NCBI GenBank assembly: GCA_007922305.1
Contig: ML677386.1
Span: forward strand, 9,432,222-9,496,221
Direction of reading: 5' to 3'
Origin: Dermatemys mawii
Taxonomy: Eukaryota > Chordata > Testudines > Dermatemydidae
Length of the DNA: 64,000 nt
Shown: positions 44,370 through 58,111 of the stretch, piece after piece
Layout of the letters: every line of letters starts with the position of its first letter
Position numbering within the stretch: the stretch's first letter is position 1
Program-made: the position numbers and the translations under genes
Notes under the pieces: model-generated
Databases searched by the model: none
Seen by the model: only the letters and a program-made list of their open reading frames with translations
Told to the model about the DNA's origin: nothing

Positions 44370-46801
44370 ATATAGGCTGTGTGTAAATTTAGTACTAATT
44401 ATTCCATAAATTCATAATTCAGTAATACAGAAGATGCTCTGTTTGAAAAAAGGGTCAAATGACAAAGAGATCGTATTACCTTCTGTGGCATCACTCCCCC
44501 TCTCCTACATTTATTTTTCATCAGTTGCTCTTTGCTCTATTTGTTATCTTGCCCCAAAAAAGATTAGGACAAAATAGTCTACATACACCCCTCAGTTATA
44601 ACTAATGCTTGCACCATTTATTATAAACTTGCTTTTGTTTGTGTTACAAGACATAACATTTAATAAAACAGATTTCCTCCCCCGCCCGACCCCACCCCCA
44701 AAAGAATATTTGTCCATATCTTCCTCATCCCTGAACACCACACACACTCAAGTTCCTCACTTTTCCCTTATTTTGCTCCTCACCTTAGTCTTTCAGCTAG
44801 ATAGCTATTGCCAAACACGGTCAAAAGATAAAACTTGATCCCTACCCTGTGTTGCGCTTGTGCCAATCCTCTGCACTAGAGCTGCTGGATGTTATGCAAA
44901 TAACTTAAGTTCCTTCCACAGAGCTACAAAGACTTCCTTCTGAGCTCAATACAGCAGCTGGTTTGTTAGCCACAGTTTCAGTTCTCTTTAAGGTGGAATG
45001 TTTCCAAGTTTCCTGGGGACCTGGATATATGCCCACAAATGGTCTTGTGCCAATAACAGAGCAATGAATAAAAATTGTACTATTGGATTACCCTGTCAAA
45101 AGGAGGCTGCTTGGTAACCCTGCCTCATTTAAGCCTTGATAGACAGAAATGAATGATGTAAGGGGCCTTTCTGAGATCATTTTGTTGATCGAGAAATTGG
45201 AAATCTGCCCCTATTATTAGATAACTTTATCACCTAAAAAGAATGCATAATTAATCCTTGTACTATTTATCAAGATTAAAATTCTATAATTGTGATTCTG
45301 AAGCTGTGCTAATCTTAAAAAATGGGAAGTGCAATTTGATAAAATAGGAATATATATGTGAATAACAGGCCAAATCTGATGATCAGCCAGACATTTGATT
45401 TGCATTTGACTGATTCTATGCAGCATTTTCCTATGAGTAATAAGAGTTCTAGTCAGCTTTCAGTCTTCAGAGTAACACATTTCAAGAGCATATTGTTGTG
45501 TATTTTGCCAGTATAGTGAATGAAGTAGTAATACATCAGCTACTTTACAGCAAATCCATTTTTGGATGCAAGCTTGGCCTGGGACTCATCCTTCAAATAT
45601 GGAAATAACAGGGTGCAAAGGCAAAGGAGGGGAGAGTCTATAAGCTACCTTTCTTCTCAAGAACTCTAAACTAGACAATTCACTGAGTAACATCAAGGCA
45701 GCTACAGTGTTAGTGGAAGAATACCTAAACTTTCAACTATTTAAGATACCAGCACTTGTACAGAAATTGTCACAAGGAAAACATAGAAAATGTAATTTAG
45801 TATTAGAATACCTTTCTAAATTAAACAATTTTCTATTTGCTTCTTCCCTTGTTTTTAACCACTAATGTTAAGAATCATTATATGGAAAGACACTTTAGAT
45901 GGCGTTCATCTGTTCCTACTGTTTATTCCTTAAAGCCATAGACCAGAGATTTCCAGCTTGGGTTCCTAAATCAAAATAGCCTGGATTTGCAGAGGCACAG
46001 TGGAGAGTGTGTGAGTGCTCATTCATGTGTTCAGATAGGAATTTAGGTGCCTAACTTTAGATATCCAAGCTGGAAAATCTTGACCATACTGCTGTGTGTG
46101 ATATCACAATCTCAAGAGCAGTTAATTGTGCTATTGCAAAGGATTATTATTCCAAATGACAAATATGCAGGAAGAGCAGATGAACTCCTTTAGCAAGAGC
46201 CTGTTTTCATGCAAATGTCCTTAGAAAATGTGGTGTTTAAGCATAATTGTCTTAAATAGAATGTTTTTCAAGGTTTTCCATGAGGCATCAGTGAATCTTT
46301 AAGGCTAACACTAAGTATAATTGAGTCACTTATCTGGATTGCAGCTGTGGAAAAAGGACTGAAAACAGTACAGTGCTCAAATTATGAACCCAGTTCATGA
46401 AAAGATGGCTCAAATTATTATAAAATCAGATTTACAATAAAACTATAACTACAGTATGAATGGTTTCTTCCTATATCCATTCTTCAGATCCATGATTAAT
46501 ATGCAGATTTAGACAGGAGGCAGAAGAGACATGGGAAGCCCCTCATTTTGATTAATGAGGATACACACAAGTTTTGTATACTGAGCATTTGTTGTGAACT
46601 TACTCATTTGTGCTCTTTCTTCACATGTATGGCCTTTGGTTACAAGTGAACTGTAAGGGCAAAAAATGAAAAAAGCTTGCTGAGATCAAAAAACAGAAAA
46701 TATGTAAAAAAATATTCTATTACTGTTATTGTGTTAGACCATGGCTTGGATGATTTGAAACGACAGTTATAATCAAGCAACTATGCTAATACACGCTGGG
46801 A

Positions 46802-46904
46802 ATGATTCTCCATTTACACTGATGCAGATCAGGAGCAATTCCTTTCATGTCAATGGAGTAACACTACCAGAAAACAGGTGTAAATAAATGGAGAATTAGA
46901 CCTT
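46802..46904. repeat. Palindromic amniote-type repeat
   Basis: 'gattctccatttacactgat' (46804) corresponds inversely to 'caggtgtaaataaatggaga' (46875). It is an old inverted-repeat family I know from reptile and bird sequences; no name is claimed. Confidence 0.55.
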
Positions 46905-47976
46905 ACATTTGTACTTCATCAATGGTCTCTTCCACTCATAGATAAATGCTAGACACATTTATTTTAAAATAAACATTGAAGCAAAGCAACAATATATAAC
47001 CTTGAAGCTATACACTTTAACAATAAAATTTTGCCTGATGTCAGTGCAATTTCACAAAAGATTAAAAAAAGCAAAGCTTTCTAAGTCATAATCATGTTGC
47101 CCTTTGGTCTTGGAAGGAATCCAAGATGGCAATCACAATAACTACTGCAGCAGTTTTAGAAGATTTAAAAATAAAAAGCAAAACCAAACAAAAACCCCTT
47201 AGCTTTCCTATTAAACAGACCTATGGACTGGATTCACTCCCTTCACTTAGGAAATTAAAGATGACAAAGTGATTTAGTGAGTCCCACCTCCTAATGATGA
47301 TGATGATGATCATTATATCAAGATACATTGCAATCAGTTATGAAGCACACATAAGTATAGTTTGCAATTAATCATTTTTTATTTATTTTGGATTTGGAAA
47401 CCCCAAATTCTTGGTACTTGTTGACAGGGGTGCTTTTATACTTTTTTATATATATCATTTTCCCAGAAAAGTATTGTAGCTCAATTGTACTTTGTTTCAT
47501 CAGGAAATAATGACAAACTTTTCAGCAAGCAATTGGTATAGTCCCACAATTAACATTTCTACTTTACATTGATATCTTAATTAGCACAATGCTACATCAA
47601 CTTAATTAAGAATATTTCAGAAACAGAATAAGGTTGCTAAAGGGATTTTAGTTTTAATTTTTTTTTAAATTTTGCTGAAAAGAAAAAAGTTTATTTAAAA
47701 TTTCAGAATTGGTACTTTAGATTTTTCTTGGACTAGTGACACCACTACCCTACTATTTTGCTTCAGCATTTTGATAAATGATATACAAAGTTTTGGCAGT
47801 TGGATATTTTAAGGCTAATCTGCTTTCTAAAACAAAGTACATCTCCCACTGTTCTTATAGCTCTGTCAAAAATGGACTCTGCCATGCTATCTATGCCAAA
47901 GTTTGATGAAACAACTGAAGTTGAAGAGTGGACTGGGATATGACCTCATGCAGGTTGGACTACATAGACATGTGGG

Positions 47977-48044
47977 GTGAAATCCTGGCTACATTGAAGC
48001 CAATGGCAAAACTCCCATTTACTTCATTTGGGCCATATTTTCAC
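47977..48044. repeat. 68-bp palindromic repeat
   Basis: 'gtgaaatcctggctacattg' at the left corresponds inversely to 'tttgggccatattttcac' at the right, with a central block 'gccaatggcaaaactcccat'. Similar near-palindromes recur in sauropsid genomes. Confidence 0.55.
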
Positions 48045-48189
48045 AAGTCTACTTGCAATTCAGTTAGACTATTTTTAGTACATTTATGGAACTACACACA
48101 CAGGATTTACAAGGTAAAGAACAGCATTAAAACAATTATCTTCAGATCAAGGGATTTTTCTGGGAGAAGGAAGAACAGTTGAGTACCCT

Positions 48190-49200
48190 TTAAACATCCC
48201 AGTGGAGTATGGCCCACACTTTGAGAAACAATGCCCTAGACTCCGACGTGGTCATAACAGATATTACACCTTTTACATGGATGGAGAAGACCAAACAAAC
48301 ACTTACCTTATGGCTCGTATTCCATAAAAATGGTTCCAAAACATGATCAAAGTAATATGGAACACTTATTAGACGCCAATAGATACCTCGGAGATTAACA
48401 GATTGATTCACACAATGACCCTGCTCTTATGAAACATTGTATAATGAGGACCTGCCTTGAGTTCCTGAATAATGTAACGGCTACTAAAAAGACAGTTTTC
48501 ATGAATGGGCAGTAAATGCAATAAGTTGCTGAGGGCTCAAAGGGGACCCATTAATCCTGTTAACGGTATATAGGTCTCAAGAAGGAAGTGAATCCTGAAC
48601 TTTGGGGAAAAACATGAATAATGCATTTAAGGAATCTATCCATTGTGGGGCAAGAAAACAGTATGGCCCTGGGTAGGAAAGTGGTTGCTGCTGGATGGAC
48701 CCTTATGCAGCCGAAAGGAAGTCCACATTGTTGCAACTCTAGTAAATGAGTGCTGAAATGAGTGTTGTCAGGGGGACACGGTGCTGAGCTGCCCAAATAG
48801 AAAACCTCTTCCACTTCGCTTTAAGTCTAACTAGTTGAGGCTTTCCCACTTTGCAACAGAATGTTCTGAACTTCAGATGAAGACCTTCCTTTGTAGGATT
48901 TCAGGCACACAGCATTCAGGCTGTCAGATATAAGGAGGCTGGGTCCAGTTTTAGGATCTGGCTGTTCTGAAAGACTATGTCGGGGCTGAACTGAAACATT
49001 CATTAGATCCAAATATTAGAACTGCTTGGCCTATACTGGGATCATAAGTTCTGTCTCTTGTCTCAATTTCCTCAAGGCATTCAGTATCATGGGCAATCAG
49101 GGGAAAGGCCTGCAATAACACAAGTGTCCAAAGGATGGGAAAGGTGTCCATCAGGGAGCTTTGCTGAGGCAAAAGAGGCACCTAGTGTGCCCTAAACAAG
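48190..49200 (-). pseudogene. DIRS fragment: RNase H region and tyrosine recombinase (decayed)
   Basis: Minus-strand frames read DTFPILWTLVLLQAFPLIAH and DRTYDPSIGQAVLIFGSNEC (48975-49181), the end of the RT/RNase H protein. At 48560-48814, CIRVHPAATTFLPRAILFSC and PTMDRFLKCIIHVFPQSS follow the N-terminal half of the DIRS tyrosine recombinase (SIRVHLAAI--FH ... HP-V-RFLKGL). At 48190-48411, NQSVNLRGIYWRLISVPYYF is a decayed later part. The catalytic R, H and Y residues cannot be placed. This is the half of DIRS absent from the copy at 29900-33975. Confidence 0.6.
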
Positions 49201-49616
49201 CAGGACAGCAGCCTCATCAGAGGGACAAACTTTGAATGCTAGGGACGCTGATTCTACGATAGTGGGTTGAGTCCCAGTACCAAGTATATCAATCACTGTA
49301 GGTTTATTGTTAATGTTATGCCTGTTGGCAAAAAAGCACAACTACTGTACTAAAATGAAACTGCAGCGGTTCCGTGTTGCTTCCACAAGCTGTAAGAAGG
49401 AACCTAGGGATGGAAGGATCTGCTCCACCCTTTAAATCTTTGAGTGCTGAAAGAGTGAAAGTGCATCTCAGGTCCAGGCAAAGCCCCAACAGATACTGTT
49501 AGACAAAAGGACTATGATCTTGCATGTGTGGTACACATGCACATGAAGAGTAGAATCAATGTGAATAATCCCTTGAAGAACCAGGTATGTTATGCTATGA
49601 GTAACTGTAGTGAAAC

Positions 49617-50090
49617 TGAGTGGCCGGCCTCCCTCCCCACAGGAGAGCGAAGGACCATTGCACTCCTCTTGGAGGGCAGAGCCTAGATCGCCCCCACACC
49701 CTTCACGCCTCGTGGCTGGATGTATAAAAGGCAAGCCCTCAGCACAGTTTGGGAAGAACCTGTGAAGAAGGACGACACTTCGCCTGTTCTTAACCATCCC
49801 AGAGAGGAACCTACACCCGGCTGTTTCCGATCCCGAGACACCAAAGAGGACTGGCCCAGAGTACCTGCTGCAGTGTACCCCGAATTGGAAGAAGCCAGCC
49901 ATACCAAACCCCAGTGAGGCAGGAAACAGCCCAGGGGCAGCCCCAGTGCAAACGGCTGTGGCTCAGTCAGCATGCTGTGGCTGAATCCCTGTCAACGCAG
50001 GAACAGCAAATCCTGCTCCTGCCTGGTCCGGGATTGCCACGTGTGTTTGCAATCACAGGCTATTGCATATACATTGAATCCTCTCTCCAT
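49617..50090 (+). mobile_element. LTR- or promoter-like fragment of an unidentified retroelement
   Basis: A GC-richer block with tataaaa at 49733-49739 followed by 'cagcacagtttgggaagaac' and, later, 'ctggtccgggattgccac' (50020-50037). I recall such sequence as a recurrent turtle retroelement terminus. Boundaries, duplication and family are unresolved. Open frames on both strands here (e.g. minus 49468-49902) lack any domain. Confidence 0.4.
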
Positions 50091-51130
50091 CCTACTTCTG
50101 TTATTGTGAATTGGCAGAAAATAGAAATTTGAAAAAAAAACTTGCTCTAAGGTTTATTGAAATATTTAAATAAACTGCCTGCCCAGTGAAACTGATTGGG
50201 GAGGAACAGTAAAGAATGGCCTAAATGAACAGATATGCCTTCAAATGAAAAGGCCAGGAAGGTGTCATTTTGACAGCTGTGAACATTTTCCTTTAACACC
50301 TGTCTGAGTAACATCCATACTGATATGAAATAATACTGCTAAGAAGTATGACTAAAGAAGCTGTTGTCCAGTGCTGGTATGCATCAGGCAATAACAACAA
50401 AGATTCATGTTAATCAAGTAAGTGCTGGCTTGTTCTCAGCTTGGGACAATAGGTTCTTTATTGCTGACAATATAACCTCCAACCCAAGGCAACTCAGACA
50501 CAGAATTTTAACTTATCTTATCAGGTTCTGATCCCTATGTAAATTCAAGTGTTCAAACATAAGGGTGTGATTAGTTCATGCACTTGCATAATAATACACT
50601 GTGTATTTAACTAAGGATACTGTGAAACAAATCTCCATCTGAATCTGATGATAGCACTTGATTTAGCATATCTTTGGGCAGCCAAAAAAACCAAAAACAA
50701 ACTGGGCATCATTTAAATAGATTGCACATTTATAGAAATGTTTTTACCTAGTGCCAGTGCATATTCTCCTTTAATGAGGTATATTTGTAATACAGAACAT
50801 TTTTGTCAAAAACACAGCTTAGAAAGGGGACAGTCAAGTTCATTCAGTTATTGTTATAAAAATTTAAGGGAAAACAAATTTAAAAGACAGTACAACTGGA
50901 GAATATTTCCTCCTTCCCTTCTTCCTATAATCACCTGCCCAATCAACCCACAAATCCACAGACTATTTACCAAAAATTAAGACATCATTAAGCAAATGTA
51001 ATTTACTAGAGATTTTAGGTAAGTGGTTTCCCATAAGCCAAATTCAAATGGTGCATAATCAGGTGCAACTTGTCTCCAACAGAGTTGCATCCGTTTACAC
51101 TAGAGCTAAATTATTAGAGTGCTAACACTG

Positions 51131-51245
51131 AGGCGGTGTCTACACTGCACATTTTATAGTAGCGTAGTTACATACAATGTAGCCACTCTGTCAGATTTCC
51201 TATCTATAAACAAACATATTGAAGTCAGTGTATTATATCTTAGAG
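51131..51245. repeat. MITE fragment next to a hAT insertion
   Basis: 'aggcggtgtctacactgcac' resembles the left end of the GTCTACACTGCA MITEs (compare 22348). The right end is not recognised; a hAT copy follows directly. Confidence 0.4.
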
Positions 51246-51487
51246 CAGTGGTCTTCAAAGTGGGGTGCGCGCACCCCCAGGGGTGCACGAGACCACCCCC
51301 GGGAGTGCGTGAGACCCCAGAGTCACCGCCACTCCCGGGCGGTCTGTTTTTGCCCCACCAAAATGCCGCTGCGAAAAGCGGAAGCTTCCTCTTTCTGCGG
51401 CAGCATTTCAGCAGATATACGCCCCCGGGGGCTGCGCGAGTTTTTCCTCCATGAAAAGGGGTCGCGGAGGGAAAACTTTGAAGAGTA
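51246..51487. mobile_element. hAT copy, same family as 31186-31433
   Basis: It begins cagtggtcttcaaagtgggg, contains caaaatgccgctgcgaaaag...ctttctgcggcagcatttca (an internal inverted pair), and ends ggaaaactttgaag. The last bases of the terminus and the right duplication are missing, suggesting a small deletion. Confidence 0.68.
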
Positions 51488-51989
51488 AATGCTCATTGTC
51501 TAGAGCTTTATCCACAAAAATAAAAGGCTATGTCCTCCAGCAGACTGAGAGCTTGACTACATTGGCAACTGCTGAGGGAAGGGGTAGGGAAGGAACTACA
51601 GAGATTTAGATTAATAAACAGTTGACTACTTTGGGGATGAGGAAAAGCAACTAAAACGAAGTTTCAAAGACCCAGAACCATGCCAGCCAGATTAAAGAAG
51701 GTTGTACGCAATTTACCAGGTGTTTCATTTGCTGATCTGCTCTTATTTTCTCTTCAAAATGTCAATTCTTTATTGAGAAAACAAGTAGGCCACCAACAGT
51801 GAATTATGGTTGCATATAATGTTGTTCCATCAGAACAGTAATCAGCCCTGCAAATATTTAGACGTGAGAATGCAATAATGCAAAGTCACATTTACAAGAA
51901 AAATGATACGCATAGATTGTATGCATTCTAGCAATTTATTGTAACTTCATAAAACTTTCCATGAACAAATTAAGGGATCACACACACTG

Positions 51990-52172
51990 TTGCATGGGAT
52001 GCAATCCTATGCTCTGGGTGTCCCTAAACCTGACAGCCAGAAGCTGGGACTGGACGACAGGATGGATCACTTAATAAATTGCCCCATTTTGTTCATCTGG
52101 CACTGGTCACTGTTGGATGACAGTATAGTGAACTAGATGGACCATTGATCTGACCCAATAAGGCCAGTTTCT
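51990..52172 (+). repeat. CR1 LINE 3' end
   Basis: 'gctctgggtgtccctaaacc', 'cagaagctgggactggacga', 'catctggcactggtcactgt' and 'actagatggaccattgatct' reproduce, in order, the 3' tail of a turtle CR1. Only the tail is present, as is usual for 5'-truncated copies. Confidence 0.75.
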
Positions 52173-52403
52173 GTTATATAATTGAGCTCACTACTCAACA
52201 CCAACTCTCTGCAGCCCTCCAATCTCTCCTCACAAGCTCCCTGTGTGCTACCCTTCCATTCCTCACTTCTTCAGGGACTCATTTTAACCCCCCTAATCCC
52301 CCTCCTCAGGCCAGGGGTCCTGTGTATACTCCCTTTGCCCTGTCCTGCCATTCTTATCCTCCTTACTTCACCGTCTCTCTCTTTTAGAGTGTCAGCCTTT
52401 GTA

Positions 52404-52472
52404 GGGCTTGTCTACACATGAAGTTATTCATGAACAGCTATCCCTGAACAGAAAGTCATGTTGGATAAGCCC
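52404..52472. mobile_element. 69-bp internally deleted MITE
   Basis: Left end gggcttgtctacacatgaag; right end ttggataagccc followed by TTA. The ends match inversely over GGGCTT only, so the right arm is shortened. The left sequence matches the common GTCTACACATGAAGTTATTC MITE type. Confidence 0.5.
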
Positions 52473-55400
52473 TTAAACTGAAATGGGGGGATGGGGAGAG
52501 CTAAAATGAGGGGTATTATATTGGAATCTGTTATTGGCTGCCATAAAATTAGAGATGGTTGAAACTGCTAGCTCTGCTAATCAGATGTTGGGGCTTTCAA
52601 TGTCCCTCATTTCCCCCTTTTGGTTTTTACCCTCCCCAAAAAATCAAGGTTTTGACTATTGATGCTTGGAGTATTTCCTAAAATTTTGGATGCATCACGT
52701 AACAGCCAAACAGAGAATTTCAATGCAAGGCCTTACAAGCCTGGCAAACTATAATGTACTTTGTTCTCTTGGTTTTTGTTACTTCCTTTTCCTTTCACTT
52801 ATTCCACATTTTTCTTGTATTGTATATTTTGAATACTCCTTCCCCCGACCACCATTGTCTTTGCAGTATCTGTTCTTCCTTGGACTAACTTTTCCATTTA
52901 ATATTTTTACATTTGAAATCCATTTTACTTTGAGATTATTTCTCTTTGTTCTGACTTTTATTCAACATGCTTATTTCTGATTCTGCCTCATTCTTCAGTT
53001 TGAGTCCTAGCTACTTTTCTCCTTCAGTGTTCTCTCCTCTCTCTAAGTCCCTGCTTCTCCTCCACTCTCTTCTTCTCTATATTTAGTTCATTTTTTACAT
53101 ATCTTGCCCTCTGTTCTTTCCTTTCTTCCCCAATATTCCCTTACAATATCACCCATGCACCCTTTCTATTTTGTACAGATTCTTATACTGTGGCATCCAA
53201 ACACCTTCCAATAGCATATTCAGCAACATGACTACCATCTGCCACATGAGGTTTTTACCTTATTTTCCCCTATTCATCTTCCCAGGAGTGAGGGGAGAGG
53301 GAAGTTGTGTGAATCTTTAAAAAAAGTATGCTGTGTTACATGTTTAGTTTGTTTATTTTTTCTTTCAGAATAAAAAGAGCCCATACACAGACTCATACTT
53401 CAATCCCTCTACCTCTCTTCAAAAACAAACAGACCCTGTAACATGTCCTGAAAGTGGACAAATCTTTGCAATTCTAAACAAGAACTAGTAGGATGTTTCA
53501 GAGTTCCGGGGCTGGGCCCTTATGAAGAACATCCTGCCAGCTACACCGCTCTCTATTACTTCGCAAAAGTGATTGGTGCTATTAGCCCTTCTACTATTCC
53601 AAAGGGATACCAGCACAGTAGGAAAAGGGAAAACACATACCACCACTATTTTGGATCCTGTATCTGACAAAAGTCATTCATATGGATTTGGAAACTTCAA
53701 ATGGCATTTCCACTTCAAACGTTACCATCTGGATAAACTAAAGGAGATCTGTTAAAATGGGAAATATGGAGTGTATAATGGCTCTGTGGCAGTATTTCAC
53801 TATTTTTTTTATGCAGAATTACCAAAGTGGGATGCACTTAACTTTTAAGTCCCTTCTTTGGAGTAGATATTAAATGGGAATATTTAGCCTTAGCTTTTAA
53901 ACATTTCAGAACTTTAGAACAATTATTAGGATGGCAAAACTGGTTGAATCATCTGAATTCAGACATTCAGATATGACTGTGTGAAAAGCTTACATATCAA
54001 ATCCCTGATGTAAGTTGAGCATGTGTAATGTATGTCTGGGGCAAAATGATAAGGGAATAACTTAATTAAGTATTTATGATCAAAGTAGCTTATGAATTCA
54101 AGAACTCATCTTCAAGATGAAATGAGAATTCTGTATTACTTAGGCGTATCTTACTAGAAAATTGAGTTCACTAAAGAAACAATACTCTAACTGGAATTCT
54201 CTTTTCCTTACTGAAGCATTGGAAAATGGCTTGGAACAACAGAAAGTTAACTATTGTTCCATTCAGGACAATTCCTCCAGTGATCAAAGAAGAATGTGGC
54301 TATATCTGTAAGGATATAACAAGGAATAGCAAACCAGATTCAAACTGGTGGTCATCTTGCAGAAAGGAATTTTTAAAAAGTACACCCAAAATGCTGCCTT
54401 TCGGGTAATAAACCTGCCCTTATCAATTTTTGCTGATTTAACAATCACATTTGAGATTTTAAGGAATTCCCTGCTGCAGGAAAAAACACACACAAATGGG
54501 AAGCCAACCAAGTTATAGATTATGATTTTACCACTAACTTCGTTTAGGGGGCAGCACACGGGTGTTCTGCCTCAGGAACTACAAAGGTGAGGAATTATGC
54601 CTCAAAGAAATAGTTCTTCCTGCTCCTCTTTTGCTCCAAGAGCACAGTAGTTTCCTACTAATCCCTATCAGAAACAATTACCGTTGCCCACCCACATTAC
54701 CTCAGCTGCACTTGCTGACTTATTAGGGGGTGAAACCAAGGCTCATCCACTTCCCATCCATCTGTTTGAGGAGGAGTTTAGTTAAAATAGGTGGTTTAAG
54801 GTTGACAACAGAGCTAAGAGGTTATTAGAATCGCCTTTCTAATTAGACAAGAAAAATTCCATATTACGTTAAAAGTGGCCTGTTGAGAAACAACAGCTGT
54901 CTCCTATTTACTCTTGAGTGACACTATTATGCAGTTCTTTTTAATTTAGCTTTCTAACAGAAATCATGGAGTTGAGCAAATGGTACTTGTTCAAACTAAT
55001 CAATCATTTTTCATTCAATAAACCTAGGACTTTCAAACAAGTATCAGTGCCAAGATTTATGATCTTCCATCTGGCCTGGAAAAATGGAGATTATATGAAA
55101 ACATTTAATAATCAAACAATTTTATGTTATCCATTGGTATGTGATCAATAGTTCTGACACTCATAATTCATCACCATTTGCTTGTGTGCTTCAAACTGGG
55201 GCTAAGTCAATATGCATGGAACAGAGTTGGATAACAGGAAACTAGTAACACACTGTGCTTCAACCCAGCAAGACAGACATCATTTCCACTGAACTCTATG
55301 CAAGCCCTAGAGACAGTCTGAGGTAACACATATTAACATCAAAATTTGAGAAAAAAAAATCGGCTTTGTGGAAAACTGCAGAATTAAAGTAGCAGTGCAG

Positions 55401-55813
55401 AAAAGATTATCCAGAACAGAAAAGGAGTATAAGGCAGTCAAGGTCTTCTTATCTTGAAACAGTCGGCCAAAAGGTGGACCCACAGGCCAAATCTACTACA
55501 GGGAGTTGAGTATTATCACTAAGTTATATTTTCTATAAATAAATAACCTGTTTTGTGGAAACATACATCTCTGCAAAATATTTCAACATATTTCACCAAA
55601 ATTTAATTTCAACCAAAATGTTCCAACCACTTTGACTTCAAAGTATATACTCTGCACAAGTAATCATACGTGGTTAACAGGAATAAGAAACAAATATATT
55701 ATTTTGTTAATGAACAGGTTTTGTATCAGAGTTAAGTTTCAAAAGGCAGACATCCATATCCACATAAAAGGATCAACAACTGAAGTGTGGATGGGTATGT
55801 ACGCAAAAGAATT

Positions 55814-55871
55814 TATACACACACACACACACACATACATATACACACACACATATACACACACACACACG
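55814..55871. repeat. CA microsatellite
   Basis: (CA)n with 'tacatata' interruptions, followed by a CT-rich tract to about 55910. Confidence 0.9.
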
Positions 55872-58111
55872 CATCTACATTCTCTCTCTCCTCCTTCCCC
55901 TCTCTACCCAGGAAGACAATCAGACAGCTTTGAACTGTCAGATACTAGAAAAGCTTCTACCATGCTGTGAATTCTGGTAATACTGCAATATTTTATAAAC
56001 TTCAACAGAGACTGGCATTTATCAGTGCTTTCCACAGTATTCATCTAGGATGTACATGCTTCACTGTAAAGCTTTATTTCTGTAAGCTGGCCAATAACTT
56101 TTTGTAAAAAAAAGTATAGTTAAGCTTTGTTGAACAGCGTATCTGGGGGGTTGCTGGAATGGATGCTTTGAGAAAAAAAAAAAAAAAACTATGTTGGGGA
56201 AGCAGAACACCAAGGAAATAATAGTATGAGTAAAGGGCAAAAAGAAGGAGGCAGTCTTTATCCTAACCCATACAATTACTAAGATGTACAAGGAGACAGT
56301 ATCAACCTTCTGGAGAAAACTCTGACACTGCTAGTTGTAATAAAGACACTCAAAATAATCAAATTAGAATATTTGATGTAGTTTATGAGCTCAGGGGAGT
56401 AAATTAGCCATCAAATAATCTATAAGAAGATAAAGAAGCTTTGCAAGAGATTAGACAGTTGAACAAGAATAACAACTGCTACACTTATTCCAGACTAATG
56501 TATGACCTCCTAACCACCACTACCCTTCATTTCCTCTTCTCTGACCATTGTGGATGTACATTCTCTACAACAGACATGACAGGTTATGATTACCTGTGAA
56601 GGACGGTAGGGTTCTGTATTGCTATTCATTATTTCTGAGATTAAAAGCTTAATGGGAAACAGGGAAGGAGAAAAAGCTTAATGTTTCTGTTCCAGGGGAC
56701 AACAGCATTGTATTATGCATACAAGCCCATTAAAATGGAGTGACCTGAGCGCCCTCATCAGCACAAGTCTTGAAGAGAATAAAAGGCATTAAGTTTGTGG
56801 TCCACAACCCAGAGGTGAAGCTTACCTGACAATAAGAATAAAAAGGCCATTAGTTCAATTAAGTTACAATAATACTTCATTCACCACCAAAGGGGTAGAT
56901 CCAAACAAGAAATAAATTTTAAATTAACCAGTCAGGAATGCATTGACAGAGGGTCACCCAGTTTGGTTGGAGCTCCCCACAGAAAGGAGGAGTCACAAGA
57001 TCTAAGGAAAGAGATATGGTATCCCTGTGGTCAAACTCTTCTTTCTCCAAAATTCCAAGATGCCACAATCTCTACACACCTCCCTAACTAAATCCTATGT
57101 GACCTTGTGCAAATCAGTCTCTCTCTGTCTCTCCAGCACATTTGCTGGAATTTTACTTATGAGAAATATTTCTGCAGGGTCTTCCTAGAAATAGATACCT
57201 TTGTTCATTCTCATATTACAACTCCTACTTCAGATTAAATCTCCTTAGACCAAAGGGAAGATAAGAGTAGCTTTATTTTCAAAAGTTATTTGTACACAGA
57301 GCACTTCATACACTCAGTTTCATAACAGTGTTGATATATGTATATAAATTCTTAGCTTTTGTTTCAGAAACACAATTCCTGTTAGAACATATATATTTTG
57401 TGTTTTCCCTAGACTTACAGCTGCCACATTAGCAAGTATAATATTGTTCCCCTGCGTATCATGAGTGTATTTTGTTTAAGTGTACCCAAGTACTACTTTA
57501 GCATATTCACAAAATAGACATTTTCAACAATGAATTAATATTAGTGTAGAACAGCTACTTGTGATGTGCATAACATTCATAGTAAAATACAGTAAGCATT
57601 AAATGTTTTGTTTCTTTGTTTCTTGTTAATATGCACATACAAACAAAAAAAAGCAAGGAGGTTCCACATCAAAATTATGTTAACATTTAATAAAATATTT
57701 GGCATCTATATTATAATCTGAATTTGAAAAGCTTGGCATAAACCTTTATATTTTCAACAAAATTACAGCACAGAGTCATTTCAAGCGATATTTCCCACCA
57801 TTAAAAAAACCACAACAAGCCATATATAAAATACACATGAAAGCTTGACAAATTAAAGTTTGCTTTAATTTCTACTGCATCACTTTGTTAACCTTAGGTA
57901 TGAAGATTCAGCTCCAACAACTCACCACTGTTATTATAATCTCATGCAAAACACGTAAGAATTTGACAGAACAGGATTCCATTCTAATTCCACCATCAGT
58001 GGAATCTCTAGCCACCTAACATTTATAATGTTTGAATACTCTAACATGTTCTGCAAAGAAATAAAGGGAAAACACTTAAACTAATTTCTACCAGTGTAGT
58101 GTAGTGTAAAG

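Noticed and set aside
49468..49973. Overlapping minus-strand frames of 96-144 codons
   Set aside because: They overlap an LTR/promoter-like repeat block and show no domain; the GC-richer composition lowers stop frequency.
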